From contig DATLOM010000073.1 in the NCBI GenBank assembly GCA_035536185.1, forward strand, positions 1 to 55,096: a stretch of 55,096 nucleotides of DNA, in the 5' to 3' direction. The position numbers and the translations under genes were made by a program. The notes below the pieces were generated by a model, which searched no databases, was not told where the DNA came from, and saw only the letters and a list, made by a program, of their open reading frames with translations. Below, one piece after another: positions 33,990 to 42,447 of this stretch. Positions within the stretch are counted from its first letter, which is position 1. Each line of letters begins with the position of its first letter. Origin of the DNA: GCA-2861595 sp035536185 (GTDB taxonomy: Bacteria > Actinomycetota > Acidimicrobiia > Acidimicrobiales > GCA-2861595).

Positions 33990-34679
33990 CTACCGCTCGA
34001 TCGTCAGGTCCCGCAGGTAGAACCAGTACGTCCGTTTGCGGCACACCCCCCACAGGGCCCAGAGATCCCAGAACATCCGCCAGGTGCGCCGGTAGCCCTC
34101 GATGCGGCCGAACTTGTCCCGCTTGGTCCGGTGCGACACCCCGGTCATCACCCGGCTGCTGATCGGCAGGCGGGCCTCGGTGACCACCTCGTTGAGCATG
34201 ATCTCGATGAGGTAGCCCCGACGCTTCTCTGGCGGCACGGCCTCGAAGACCCATCTGGGCACGATGCGCTCACCCGTCGTCGGCGGGAAGCGCAGGACCA
34301 GCGGGTTCACGATCCCGTAGTCGAAGATGCCGAGGGACATCGTGGCCCGACCGTCCAGGTAGGGGCGGCAGACGTCGTCGAGGTGCCCGCTGGTGATCCC
34401 GATCAGGTCGGCGTCCACGAACAGGATGGCCTCGGCGTCGCTGACGGCCACACCCATCTCCATGGCCAGGCCCTTCGAGCCCGCCCCTGCTTCCCGGCGC
34501 ACCACCTTGGCCCCGGCGGCGGCGGCCAGCTCTCCGGTCCCGTCCGTGGAACCGTCGTCGACCACGATCACCTCCCGCACGTGGGCGCAGCCCAGGCAGG
34601 CGGCGATCACGGTGGCCACCGTGGGTGCCTCGTCCCGCGCCGGGATGACGGCGTCCACAGTCGTCCGGCTCGGGATCAT
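33990..34679 (-). CDS. Family 2 glycosyltransferase
   Basis: The 229-residue GT-A enzyme has a nucleotide-sugar site DAVIPARDEAPTV, VIVVDDGSTDGT and the DxD motif ILFVDADLIGI. The size and KGLAMEMGV segment resemble glucosyl-3-phosphoglycerate synthase-like GT2 proteins, but no transmembrane helix is evident and the acceptor is unknown. It converges with the methyltransferase gene and lies downstream of the sigma factor gene with a 49-base gap. Confidence 0.87.
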   Translation of the reverse strand: MIPSRTTVDAVIPARDEAPTVATVIAACLGCAHVREVIVVDDGSTDGTGELAAAAGAKVVRREAGAGSKGLAMEMGVAVSDAEAILFVDADLIGITSGHLDDVCRPYLDGRATMSLGIFDYGIVNPLVLRFPPTTGERIVPRWVFEAVPPEKRRGYLIEIMLNEVVTEARLPISSRVMTGVSHRTKRDKFGRIEGYRRTWRMFWDLWALWGVCRKRTYWFYLRDLTIER

Positions 34680-34728
34680 CGCCGGAGCCTACGGACGGCC
34701 GGCCGAGGTGCTTGGGGGCGCTGGAGGA

Positions 34729-35664
34729 TCAGGCGGAAACGAGGTCCCGCGCCGCGGCGGTGGAGACGTCCCTCAAGCGGTTGATGGCCTTGGACTCGAT
34801 GTAGCGGACCCGCTCCCGGCTGACCCCGAAGTGATCGGCCACCTCGGCCAGCGTCCGGGGCTCGCCCCGGTCCAGCCCGTAGCGCAGGCAGAGCACCTCC
34901 TGCTCCTTCGGTTCGAGCCGGGCCAGCAGCTTGGCCACGTGGGCGGGGAGCATGGCGGCGAAGACGACCTGCTCCGGGGGCGAGGCGTCGGTGTCCTCGC
35001 AGACATCGCCCAGCTCGCCGTCACCCTCCTCACCCCTCGGCTCCGAGAGCGACACGGGATCGGACAGATGTGGGAGCAGCTCCTCGACCTTGGCCACGGG
35101 GAGCGACAGGTCGGCCGCCAGCTCGGCCACCGTGGGGGAGCGACCGTTGACCACCTCGAAGTTGATCGTCGCCATACGGAGGGCCAGCACCTGCTCGACC
35201 GTGTGCACGGGCAGCCGGATGGTGCGGGCCGTGTTGGCGACCCCCCGGCTGATGGCCTGGCGGATCCACCAGGTGGCGTAGGTGGAGAACTTGAAGCCCT
35301 TCTTGTGGTCGAACTTCTCCACCGCGTGGATCAGCCCCAGGTTACCCTCCTGGATGAGGTCGAGCAGCGGCAGGCCTGACGCCTGGTAGCGCTTGGCGAC
35401 GGAGACGACGAGACGGAGGTTGGCGGTGACGAAGCGGGCTGCGGCCTGCTGGCCGGCCCGCACCTCATCCTCCAGGCGTCGCCGCTCGGCTGCGCTCAGG
35501 TTCGTCGCGGAAGCGAGGCGGGCGGCTGCCTGCTTGCCCACGTCGACGGCCTCACCGAGGCGCACCTCGTCGCCCGCCGTGAGCAGCGAATGGCGACCGA
35601 TGTCGTGCAGGTAGAGATGGACGCCGTCGTCATCCCTGCTGCCCTCACCTCGATGCCTGACCAC
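34729..35664 (-). CDS. RNA polymerase sigma-70 factor (primary/group 2 type)
   Basis: The 311-residue sigma factor has region 1.2 (DDGVHLYLHDIGRHSLL), region 2 (NLRLVVSVAKRYQASGLPLL, LIQEGNLGLIHAVEKFD, FKFSTYATWWIRQAISR), and regions 3 and 4 (LEPKEQEVLCLRYGLD, TLAEVADHFGVSRERVRYIE). The near-perfect RpoD-like region 2 means recognition of housekeeping-like promoters. The short, almost missing region 1.1 suggests a HrdB/SigB-type group 1 or 2 factor. The GTG at 35664 is chosen because GGGGGAGGA lies 9 bases before it; a longer frame starting at 35688 would include this ribosome site. Confidence 0.93.
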   Translation of the reverse strand: MVRHRGEGSRDDDGVHLYLHDIGRHSLLTAGDEVRLGEAVDVGKQAAARLASATNLSAAERRRLEDEVRAGQQAAARFVTANLRLVVSVAKRYQASGLPLLDLIQEGNLGLIHAVEKFDHKKGFKFSTYATWWIRQAISRGVANTARTIRLPVHTVEQVLALRMATINFEVVNGRSPTVAELAADLSLPVAKVEELLPHLSDPVSLSEPRGEEGDGELGDVCEDTDASPPEQVVFAAMLPAHVAKLLARLEPKEQEVLCLRYGLDRGEPRTLAEVADHFGVSRERVRYIESKAINRLRDVSTAAARDLVSA

Positions 35665-35807
35665 TGCCAAAGATCCTCCCCCAACCACCGATGGGTGAAC
35701 CCGCTAAGTGTTGAATGACTGTAGCGCGCTCCGCCACGCTCTACCAGTACGGAACCAACGCGGCAGCCCGATGATTCCGGAGACCGAACTTCTCTGCTCT
35801 CGGGCGG

Positions 35808-36611
35808 TCACGCCGGCGGCTTGAGCAGTTCCGGCGCAGTTGCGCAGTCTGCGCGGTTCGCGGCTTCGGCCGCTCCCTGCCGGCCGGTGGGGCCGAAGAC
35901 CTCGGCGCACGGGGCGAGGGGCACTATGTCGTGCGGGCGGTACCAGGGCTCGTCCGTGGAGCGCCGGATGCGATCGCACAACGCCTTCCAGAGGGGCTCG
36001 GGCAAGGCTCGACCCTCGCCCGCCACCACCCACACCGGCACGTCCACGGCACGGGCGACGAGGGCGGCGGCCTGGGAGCCGGCCGCGGCCAGGAACCCGG
36101 TGGGGCCGATGGCGAAGGCCTCCAGCACGACGAGGTCGCATTCACCCACGGCGGCGGCGAGGCCGGCGTCAGGGACGTCTGCGCAGGTCACCCCGGCCCG
36201 CCCGAGCCTCTGGGAGAGGCCCCGGCCCTCACCGGCGGAGCCCACCAGGAGGACTTGGACGTCACCGCGCCGGTACAAGGCCTGCGCCGCCTGCTCGGGC
36301 CAACCCAGAACGAGGACGGTGGCCTCCTCGGGAAGGGCGGCAGCGAGCAACGCCGGGGTGGGATCGGCATCGACCTCGTCGGCGACCCGCCACGCCTCGT
36401 CCACCGGGTCGGGGGCGTTGAGCACGCGTGCCGCCAGCGCCCACATGGGCCCCACCGCCGGATGGCGGTCCACCAGGCGGCGGCAGGCGGTGACCAGACC
36501 GGCCGGTTCGTTGCCGAAGCCGGCCAGCGCAGCCGCGGCCTCCCCCACCAGGATCGACGGGCCGGCCCCCTGGGCCCGGGCCACGGAGCGCAACCGCTCG
36601 ATGGGGTGCAT
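35808..36611 (-). CDS. IF-2B-like (eIF2B/MtnA superfamily) protein
   Basis: The 267-residue protein has C-terminal segments EAFAIGPTGFLAAAGSQAAA and VPVWVVAGEGRALP. They match the substrate-binding part of the eIF2B-alpha / ribose-1,5-bisphosphate isomerase / MtnA superfamily. The conserved Cys of MtnA-type isomerases is not evident, so the reaction is open: sugar-phosphate isomerase or a non-catalytic member. The N-terminal helical domain (IERLRSVARAQGAGPSILV) is as in the family. It lies upstream of the sigma factor gene with a 143-base gap. Confidence 0.75.
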   Translation of the reverse strand: MHPIERLRSVARAQGAGPSILVGEAAAALAGFGNEPAGLVTACRRLVDRHPAVGPMWALAARVLNAPDPVDEAWRVADEVDADPTPALLAAALPEEATVLVLGWPEQAAQALYRRGDVQVLLVGSAGEGRGLSQRLGRAGVTCADVPDAGLAAAVGECDLVVLEAFAIGPTGFLAAAGSQAAALVARAVDVPVWVVAGEGRALPEPLWKALCDRIRRSTDEPWYRPHDIVPLAPCAEVFGPTGRQGAAEAANRADCATAPELLKPPA

Positions 36612-36680
36612 CAGCCGCGGAGGCTACCGCCGGCTGCCGTCCCCGCCGCCGCCGGGCAGGCCGGAGTACGTTCTGCGGCT

Positions 36681-37163
36681 GTGGCCGTCGACCCTCCCCC
36701 GGACCTCCTGCTCAGCCCCCTGAACGGGCCTCCCCGCAGCGTCCGTCAGTGGCTGACCAACTTCCATCTGGTGTTCGTGGCCGTCGACCCCTTTTCCCGG
36801 CAGAGCCGGTGGATCGTGCCCACGGCAGCACGCATCCTCTCCAACTTCGACCAGGCCGACTGCCGGGTGGCATGGCTGGTGACGGGCACCCCCGACGAGT
36901 GCCGCACATTTCTGGGCGAGTGGTGCGACAAGATCCTCACCTTCAGCGACCCGGACCTCACCGCGGTGAAGGGCTTCGGCCTGGAGCGGTTGCCGGCGCT
37001 GGTCCACCTCGGGATCGACGGCTCCATCGCCGGCGCCTCGGAGGGTTGGGACCCGCTGGCATGGCGTCAGATCATGGCCAACCTGGCCAAGATCATGGCC
37101 TGGCTCCCCCCGAGCATCCCCGGGCCCGGCGATCCCGGCCCGTTCGCCGGCGCTCCGGTCTGA
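36681..37163 (+). CDS. Conserved hypothetical protein, possible thioredoxin-like fold
   Basis: The 160-residue protein reads HLVFVAVDPFSRQSRWIVPT, CRVAWLVTGTPDECRTFLGE and LERLPALVHLGIDGSIAG in order. This order of strands resembles a redox-type thioredoxin fold in which LPALVHLGIDGSIAGASEG would be the cis-Pro region, but there is no CxxC; single cysteines sit in separate places. I do not recognise a named family. GTG 36681 gives the most natural start. It converges on fumC with only 7 bases between stops. Confidence 0.7.
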   Translation: MAVDPPPDLLLSPLNGPPRSVRQWLTNFHLVFVAVDPFSRQSRWIVPTAARILSNFDQADCRVAWLVTGTPDECRTFLGEWCDKILTFSDPDLTAVKGFGLERLPALVHLGIDGSIAGASEGWDPLAWRQIMANLAKIMAWLPPSIPGPGDPGPFAGAPV

Positions 37164-37170
37164 GCTCCCC

Positions 37171-38568
37171 CTACTCGCGGACGGGCCGGTCAGGGACGCC
37201 ACCGCGGGTGAGCGAGAGCACGTCGAGCGCCTTGTCCAGCTCGGCCTCGGTCATCCAGCCGCGCTCCATCACGAGCTCGCGGATCGGACGGCCCGTTCGG
37301 GTGGACTGCTGGATCACCTCGACTGCCTTCTCGTAGCCGATGTAGGGGTTGAGCGAGGCGCCGATGGAAGGCGAGGATTCCGCGTAAGCGCGACAGCGAT
37401 CGACGTCGGCGACCACGCCGGCGACGCAACGATCGGCCAGAGTACGGGTCGAGGTGCTGAGCAGGCGGACGGACTCCAGCACGTTGCGGGCCATCACCGG
37501 CAGCATGACGTTGAGCTCCAGGGTGCCCGAGGCGCCGGCGAAGGCCACGGCGGCGTCGTTGCCGATCACCTGGGCCACCACCTGGCACACCGCCTCGGGG
37601 ATCACCGGGTTGACCTTGCCGGGCATGATCGACGAGCCCGGCTGGAGGTCGGGCAGGCGGATCTCGGCCAGACCGGTTCGCGGGCCGCTGGCCAGCAAGC
37701 GCAGGTCGTTGGCCAGCTTGTAGACCGACACGGCGACGGTGCGCAGGGCGCCACTGGTATGGACGACTGCGTCCCGCCCTCCCTGCGCCTCGAAATGGTC
37801 GGCCGCCTCCCGGAGGGGAAGGCCGAGATCGGCGGCCAGCCGGGCGATCACGGCGGCACCGAAGCCCGAGGGAGCATTGATACCGGTGCCCACCGCCGTC
37901 CCGCCCAGCGGCAGCTCACCCAGCCGGACGAGGGCCGCCTCCAGGCGCTCCACTCCCAGCTCCACGGCCCGTGCCCACCCGCCGAACTCCTGGCCGAGGG
38001 TCACCGGGGTGGCATCCATCAGATGGGTACGACCGGCTTTCACGACATCCGAGAGCTCGTCCTGCTTCGCCCGCAGCGCGCCGGCCAGGTGCAGGAGGGC
38101 GGGCACCAGCTCGCCGACGATCCCCCGCACGGCGGCAAGATGGATGGCCGAGGGGAAGACGTCGTTGGAAGACTGAGAGGCGTTGACGTGGTCGTTGGGG
38201 TGAACCGGCCGGCCCAGCCGCTCCGACGCCAGTTGGGCGATGACCTCGTTGGCGTTCATGTTGGAGGAGGTGCCCGAGCCGGTCTGGAACACATCGACGG
38301 GGAACTGGTCGTCCCACCGGCCGGCGGCGACCTCGGCGGCGGCCTCGGCGATGGCGGCGGCGACATCATGATCGACCACGCCCAGTCGGGCGTTCTCGTG
38401 GGCCGCGGCGCTCTTGATGAGGCCGAGGGCGCTGATCAGGGAGGCGTCGATGGGCCGCCCGGATATGACGAAGTTCTCCACTGCCCGCTGCGTCTGGGCA
38501 CCCCAGCGGGCCTCGGCGGGCACGCTCACATCGCCTAGTGAGTCGCGCTCGGTGCGGGGTTCGGCCAC
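37171..38568 (-). CDS. fumC: Fumarate hydratase class II
   Basis: The 465-residue tetrameric, iron-independent fumarase interconverts fumarate and malate in the TCA cycle. Signatures are the fumarate lyase motif GSSIMPGKVNP (about 316-326), the active-site segment GSGTSSNMNANEV, NDHVNASQSSND and GRTHLMDATPVTLGQEF. Length and motifs are normal. ATG 38568 is 27 bases from the divergent NlpC/P60 gene, so promoters overlap. Being iron-free, it does not depend on the SUF system. Confidence 0.96.
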   Translation of the reverse strand: MAEPRTERDSLGDVSVPAEARWGAQTQRAVENFVISGRPIDASLISALGLIKSAAAHENARLGVVDHDVAAAIAEAAAEVAAGRWDDQFPVDVFQTGSGTSSNMNANEVIAQLASERLGRPVHPNDHVNASQSSNDVFPSAIHLAAVRGIVGELVPALLHLAGALRAKQDELSDVVKAGRTHLMDATPVTLGQEFGGWARAVELGVERLEAALVRLGELPLGGTAVGTGINAPSGFGAAVIARLAADLGLPLREAADHFEAQGGRDAVVHTSGALRTVAVSVYKLANDLRLLASGPRTGLAEIRLPDLQPGSSIMPGKVNPVIPEAVCQVVAQVIGNDAAVAFAGASGTLELNVMLPVMARNVLESVRLLSTSTRTLADRCVAGVVADVDRCRAYAESSPSIGASLNPYIGYEKAVEVIQQSTRTGRPIRELVMERGWMTEAELDKALDVLSLTRGGVPDRPVRE

Positions 38569-38595
38569 GCGCGCACGGTAGCCTGAGCCTCAGTT

Positions 38596-39867
38596 GTGCT
38601 CTCGACAGTGACGACCCCGCGTCACCGGAGACGAGCAGCCCATGTCGGGGCCCTGCTCACCTTTCTGCTCGCGGGCACGCTCCTTCCCCCCTCAAAGGCA
38701 CGCGCCACGGAACCGGCACAGGTGGCGCCGGAACGTGAGATCGCCGACAAGAAGGCCGAAGCGGCGAGGATCGAACGGGAGCTGCAGGCCCAGGGCCGGC
38801 AGGTGAGCATCCTCGCCGAGGAGCTCAACGAGTCACGCCTCGTGGCCGATCGGCTGGCCGGCGAGGTGGCGGCGACCGAGGCGCAGCTACGGGAGACGGT
38901 GCAGAGGATGGACGCGGCCCGTGCCCGGCTGAAGCTCAGGGCGGTGACCGCCTACATGCGCGGCGGCCACGTCCCTTCGGTCGGTCTGGTGGCCCAGGGG
39001 CCGGCCGCCGAGATCGGCCTCCGCCGGGCCTACGTGGGCGCTCTGGTGGGCCAGGACCGGGGCGCAGTGGACGATCTGGAAGCGGCCCGGGAGGAGCGGG
39101 CGACACGGCAGGGCCAGCTCCAGGGGGCACAGCAGTCGGCCCGGGAGGCCCTGGCCGACGTGGAGGCGAGACGCAGGGCGGCGGCCCAGGCCGCCGCCGC
39201 CCGCCGGGCCACCCTCGAGGCAGTGCAGGGGGAGCTGGCGGATCTGGTGGCCGCAGAGGCCCGGCGCCGGGCCGAGGAGGAGGCGCAGCGGGCCCGGGCC
39301 CTGTTGGCCGCCCGTGAGGCGGCCGCCCGTGAAGCGGCCCGGCGGGCGGAGCAGGAGGCGGCGCGACGGGCCGAGGCGGCACGGGAGGAGGCGGCGCGAC
39401 GGGCCGAGGCGGCACGGGAGGAGGCGGCCCGGCGGCCGGCGCCCCGCACGCCGCCGGCGGTCGCGCCGGCCCCCGCCCCGGCCATCGTTCCCAGGACCTC
39501 GCCCTCCGGCGGCGCGGCGGCGGGGGCCGAGACCGCGGTGGCCGAGGCCAAGCGCCAGCTGGGCAAGCCCTACGAGTGGGGGGCGTCGGGCCCCGACAGC
39601 TTCGATTGCTCAGGGCTCACGTCCTGGGCCTGGCGCGCCGGAGGGAAGTCCCTCCCCCACTCCTCCCGCGCCCAGTACTCCGCCACCGCCCGGGTCCCGG
39701 CCGACGAGATCCGGATCGGGGACCTCATCTTCTACGGCGAGCCCATCCACCACGTGGGCATCTACGCCGGCGACGGCCGGATGGTCGAGGCTTCCGAGAC
39801 AGGGACGCCGGTGCGGATGGCCAGCATCTACCGCAGTGACCTGGTCGGGGTCGGGCGGGTGCAGTAA
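38596..39867 (+). CDS. Secreted NlpC/P60 peptidoglycan endopeptidase (RipA-like)
   Basis: The 423-residue protein has a signal peptide (GALLTFLLAGTLLP, cleavage near ARA). A long coiled-coil region of Ala, Glu and Arg follows (about 50-285), then a Pro-rich linker and a C-terminal NlpC/P60 domain (about 312-423). The catalytic Cys is in DSFDCSGLTSWAW and the His in PIHHVGIYAG. RipA-type enzymes cut the stem peptide during cell separation, with the coiled coil restraining activity. An 11-residue repeat (EEAARRAEAAR) is tandem near residue 265. The GTG start at 38596 precedes the basic N-region. Confidence 0.92.
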   Translation: MLSTVTTPRHRRRAAHVGALLTFLLAGTLLPPSKARATEPAQVAPEREIADKKAEAARIERELQAQGRQVSILAEELNESRLVADRLAGEVAATEAQLRETVQRMDAARARLKLRAVTAYMRGGHVPSVGLVAQGPAAEIGLRRAYVGALVGQDRGAVDDLEAAREERATRQGQLQGAQQSAREALADVEARRRAAAQAAAARRATLEAVQGELADLVAAEARRRAEEEAQRARALLAAREAAAREAARRAEQEAARRAEAAREEAARRAEAAREEAARRPAPRTPPAVAPAPAPAIVPRTSPSGGAAAGAETAVAEAKRQLGKPYEWGASGPDSFDCSGLTSWAWRAGGKSLPHSSRAQYSATARVPADEIRIGDLIFYGEPIHHVGIYAGDGRMVEASETGTPVRMASIYRSDLVGVGRVQ

Positions 39868-39877
39868 GAACCGGGCC

Positions 39878-41473
39878 GTGGCTCCCCCTGTGCCGGCCCC
39901 CGAACTGGCCGGGCGGGGTGGGTGGATCGGGGTGGAAGAGCCACTTTCGATGGAGCGGCTCCGGGGCCGCGTGGTGGTGCTCCACTTCCTCCGTTTCTCG
40001 GCCGTGGGCTGCCTGCGGGTGATCGAGGAGCTGCGACCTCTGGAGCGGCTGTTCGCAGAAGAGATGGTGGTCGTCGGCGTGCACTCGCCGGGGTACGCCC
40101 ATGAGACCGAGCACCGGTCCGTGAGGTCCGGGGTGGGCCGCCACCGGGTGGGTCACCCTGTTCTCGACGACCCTGAGTTGGAGACCGCCCGCGCCTACGG
40201 AGTGGGCTCCTGGCCCACGGTGGTGGTCGTGGACCCGGCCGGCGATGTGGTCGAGACGTTGGAGACCGACTCGGTCAGGATCCCCCTGGAGAAGACGATC
40301 CCTGCTCTGGTGGAGGAGCACGAGAGGAGGGGGTCACTGCGCCGGGAGCCGTTGTTCGTGCACCGGGAGATCCTGCCGGTGCCGCTGGCCTACCCGGCCA
40401 AGGTCGCGGTGTCCCCGGACGGCCGGCGCCTGGCCATCGCCGATCCGAGCTACGACCAGGTGCTGGTGTGCACCCTCGATGGTCTCGTCCTGGAGGTGCA
40501 CTCGGGTTTCTCCCAACCCCATGGCGTGCGCTTCGACGAGGACGGTGACCTCGCCCTGTGCGACACCGCCGCCGGGCGGGTGGTGCGGGCCAGTGGGGAG
40601 GTGCTGGCCGACGCCATGTGCTGGCCGTGGGACCTGGTGGCCGACAAGCTCGGCATGTGGGTGGTGGCCGAGGCGGGTCACAACCGCATCCTGCGGATCA
40701 AGCCGAGCGAGCTCCGGGCCAGGGTGGCGGCGGGAACGGGGGCCTTCGGGGTGGCGGACGGGATCCTGGCCAAGGCCGAGATGGCGCAGCCCTCCGGCGT
40801 CGCCCGTAGCGGCGAGGGGATCGTGTTCGTGGACACCGAGCCGGGCAGCCTGCGGTTGATGGGACCAGAGGTGGTGAGCACTCTCGTGGCCGATGGCCTG
40901 GAGCACCCACTGGCTGTCGCCAGTGACGGCGATGAGCTGGTGTACGTCGCCGACACGTTCAACTCGGTGATCAAGGTCTGGGAGGAGGGCGGGTTGCGGA
41001 CCCTGCCGGTGGAGGGCCTGGACGAGCCCGGGGGGTTGGACGTGCTTCCCGACGGGCACCTGGTGGTGGCCGACACCAACAACCACAGGGTGGTGGTGGT
41101 GGACCCGGCGAGCGGCGCGGTGGCGCCTCTGGAGCTGGACGACACATGGGTGCACGCCGGCGAGGGGGACGCCATGAGGTCGGCGCGGGGGGCCAAGGTC
41201 GAGGTCCCGTGGAGGATCGACCTGGTGGGCGAGGAGTTGGAAGGGGCGCGGCGGTCGCCGGTCCGGGTCACCCTCACGGCCAGCCCGCCGGCGCTGCTCG
41301 AGAACGGCCCGGTGTCGTGGTCAGGTGCTTCGGCCGAGGGTGTGGTGGCCGGCGTCGCCGGCGGGCCCGGCTCCGGGATGCTGCTGGTGGAGGTGTCCGC
41401 CGACGTCCGCCAGGGCGCCCGCCGGCGCCTCCGCCGCGTGAACCGCTTCCGGTACCCCTTCGACGTCCGCTAG
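39878..41473 (+). CDS. NHLRC2-like protein: thioredoxin-like domain plus NHL beta-propeller
   Basis: The 531-residue protein has residues about 15-145 with a thioredoxin/TlpA-like domain (RGRVVVLHFLRFSAVGCLRV, YGVGSWPTVVVVDPAG with the cis-Pro). A six-bladed NHL propeller (about 160-420; FSQPHGVRFDEDGDLALCDT, ADTFNSVIKVW, VVADTNNHRVVVV) and a C-terminal beta domain follow. The order is that of NHLRC2. Only one cysteine (VGC) remains where relatives have a CxxC-type pair, so disulfide exchange is doubtful. No signal peptide is evident. The GTG start is 10 bases after the NlpC/P60 stop, giving a likely operon. Confidence 0.88.
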   Translation: MAPPVPAPELAGRGGWIGVEEPLSMERLRGRVVVLHFLRFSAVGCLRVIEELRPLERLFAEEMVVVGVHSPGYAHETEHRSVRSGVGRHRVGHPVLDDPELETARAYGVGSWPTVVVVDPAGDVVETLETDSVRIPLEKTIPALVEEHERRGSLRREPLFVHREILPVPLAYPAKVAVSPDGRRLAIADPSYDQVLVCTLDGLVLEVHSGFSQPHGVRFDEDGDLALCDTAAGRVVRASGEVLADAMCWPWDLVADKLGMWVVAEAGHNRILRIKPSELRARVAAGTGAFGVADGILAKAEMAQPSGVARSGEGIVFVDTEPGSLRLMGPEVVSTLVADGLEHPLAVASDGDELVYVADTFNSVIKVWEEGGLRTLPVEGLDEPGGLDVLPDGHLVVADTNNHRVVVVDPASGAVAPLELDDTWVHAGEGDAMRSARGAKVEVPWRIDLVGEELEGARRSPVRVTLTASPPALLENGPVSWSGASAEGVVAGVAGGPGSGMLLVEVSADVRQGARRRLRRVNRFRYPFDVR

Positions 41474-41488
41474 TTGATCCACCAGCGT

Positions 41489-42283
41489 CTAGCGCGGGGG
41501 CAGGGGGAGGACGGCGCCGGCGGGGACGAGGCGCGGGGTGTTGGTGATCTGGAGCAGGGCGCCGGCGCCGGCGTCCTGCACCGTGGTGTTGTCGCAACCG
41601 CCGGCCGCGGTGGGCTCGTAGCTCACGGCCACGGCTCTCGGCACCCGCTCCGTTCCGTCCGGGCCCACCGCCTGCAGCCGGCTCCAGCGCACCGTCACCG
41701 ACGGATGGTCGCAGCGGGCGAACACCTCGGACCAGACCAGCGGCCGGGCCAGATGCTCGCCGCCGCCGGCGAGGTCCCGGATCACGGTGGCCTCTCCCGT
41801 CACCAGGTCGGTGACCTCACCCCGCCATGCGCCGGCGGCACCGGGCGCGCCGTGCACCCTGAGGAGGTACGGGCGGTGCGGCTGCCACGGGTAGTCCCGG
41901 GTGTTGGGGTCGCGGGGCTGGCTCGGCAACGGCGAGGTGGTCCCGGAGAGGACCCGGCCGCCGGCGCCGTAGCCGCCCCAGTTGACCGCCCGGCTGCCCG
42001 GATGTGACCGGTTCCACTGCAAGCCGATGTGGGCACCGCCCGCCTCGCCGCCGGCGCCGTCGAAGGACACCTGGAGGGCCCAGAAGTACAGGCGGTCCAC
42101 CGCCGGCGGCTCGACCACCTCGAGCACGGCCGACACCTCCGACAGCGGTTCGTCGCCGTCGATGAGCCAGCGCAGGTGGAACGACGAGGCGCCGTTGGCG
42201 GAACCTGGCTCGCCACTCGTCCGGCCCGCCCCCAGGCGGGTGCGGTTGTCCGTCCTCCACCTGAACGGGCGCCGCAGGGGCAT
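41489..42283 (-). CDS. Conserved hypothetical beta-rich protein
   Basis: The 264-residue protein has LYFWALQVSFDGAGG, AHIGLQWNRSHPGSRAVNWG, DYPWQPHRPYLLRVHG and WSEVFARCDHPSVTVRWS. Similar proteins (possibly DUF3472-like) occur in other actinobacteria as uncharacterised genes. No signal peptide or catalytic motif is clear; the pattern suggests a jelly-roll carbohydrate-binding fold (inference). It converges on the NHLRC2-like gene with 15 bases between stops. Confidence 0.7.
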   Translation of the reverse strand: MPLRRPFRWRTDNRTRLGAGRTSGEPGSANGASSFHLRWLIDGDEPLSEVSAVLEVVEPPAVDRLYFWALQVSFDGAGGEAGGAHIGLQWNRSHPGSRAVNWGGYGAGGRVLSGTTSPLPSQPRDPNTRDYPWQPHRPYLLRVHGAPGAAGAWRGEVTDLVTGEATVIRDLAGGGEHLARPLVWSEVFARCDHPSVTVRWSRLQAVGPDGTERVPRAVAVSYEPTAAGGCDNTTVQDAGAGALLQITNTPRLVPAGAVLPLPPR

Positions 42284-42343
42284 GGAGCGACGCTACCGGG
42301 CGGGTTCGACCCAAAGGGGCGCCCGCTGGCGTACCCTCGTGCC

Positions 42344-42442
42344 ATGCCCGGAAAAGTGCCGCAGAAACCAAACGAGAAGAAGAAGGGCAAGTCGCTCAAG
42401 GAAAAACGAGCGGTCAAGAACGCCAAGAAGGCCGGTAGCTAG
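42344..42442 (+). CDS. Very small lysine-rich protein
   Basis: The 32-residue basic peptide includes KPNEKKKGKSLKEKRAVKN, ending NAKKAGS. Short Lys-rich proteins with a KSLKEKR core are frequent in actinobacteria and are probably nucleic-acid-binding or ribosome-associated, but this is not established. The ATG at 42344 follows a purine-poor leader. Its stop lies 5 bases from the end of the leftward radical SAM gene. Confidence 0.6.
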   Translation: MPGKVPQKPNEKKKGKSLKEKRAVKNAKKAGS

Positions 42443-42447
42443 GAGAT

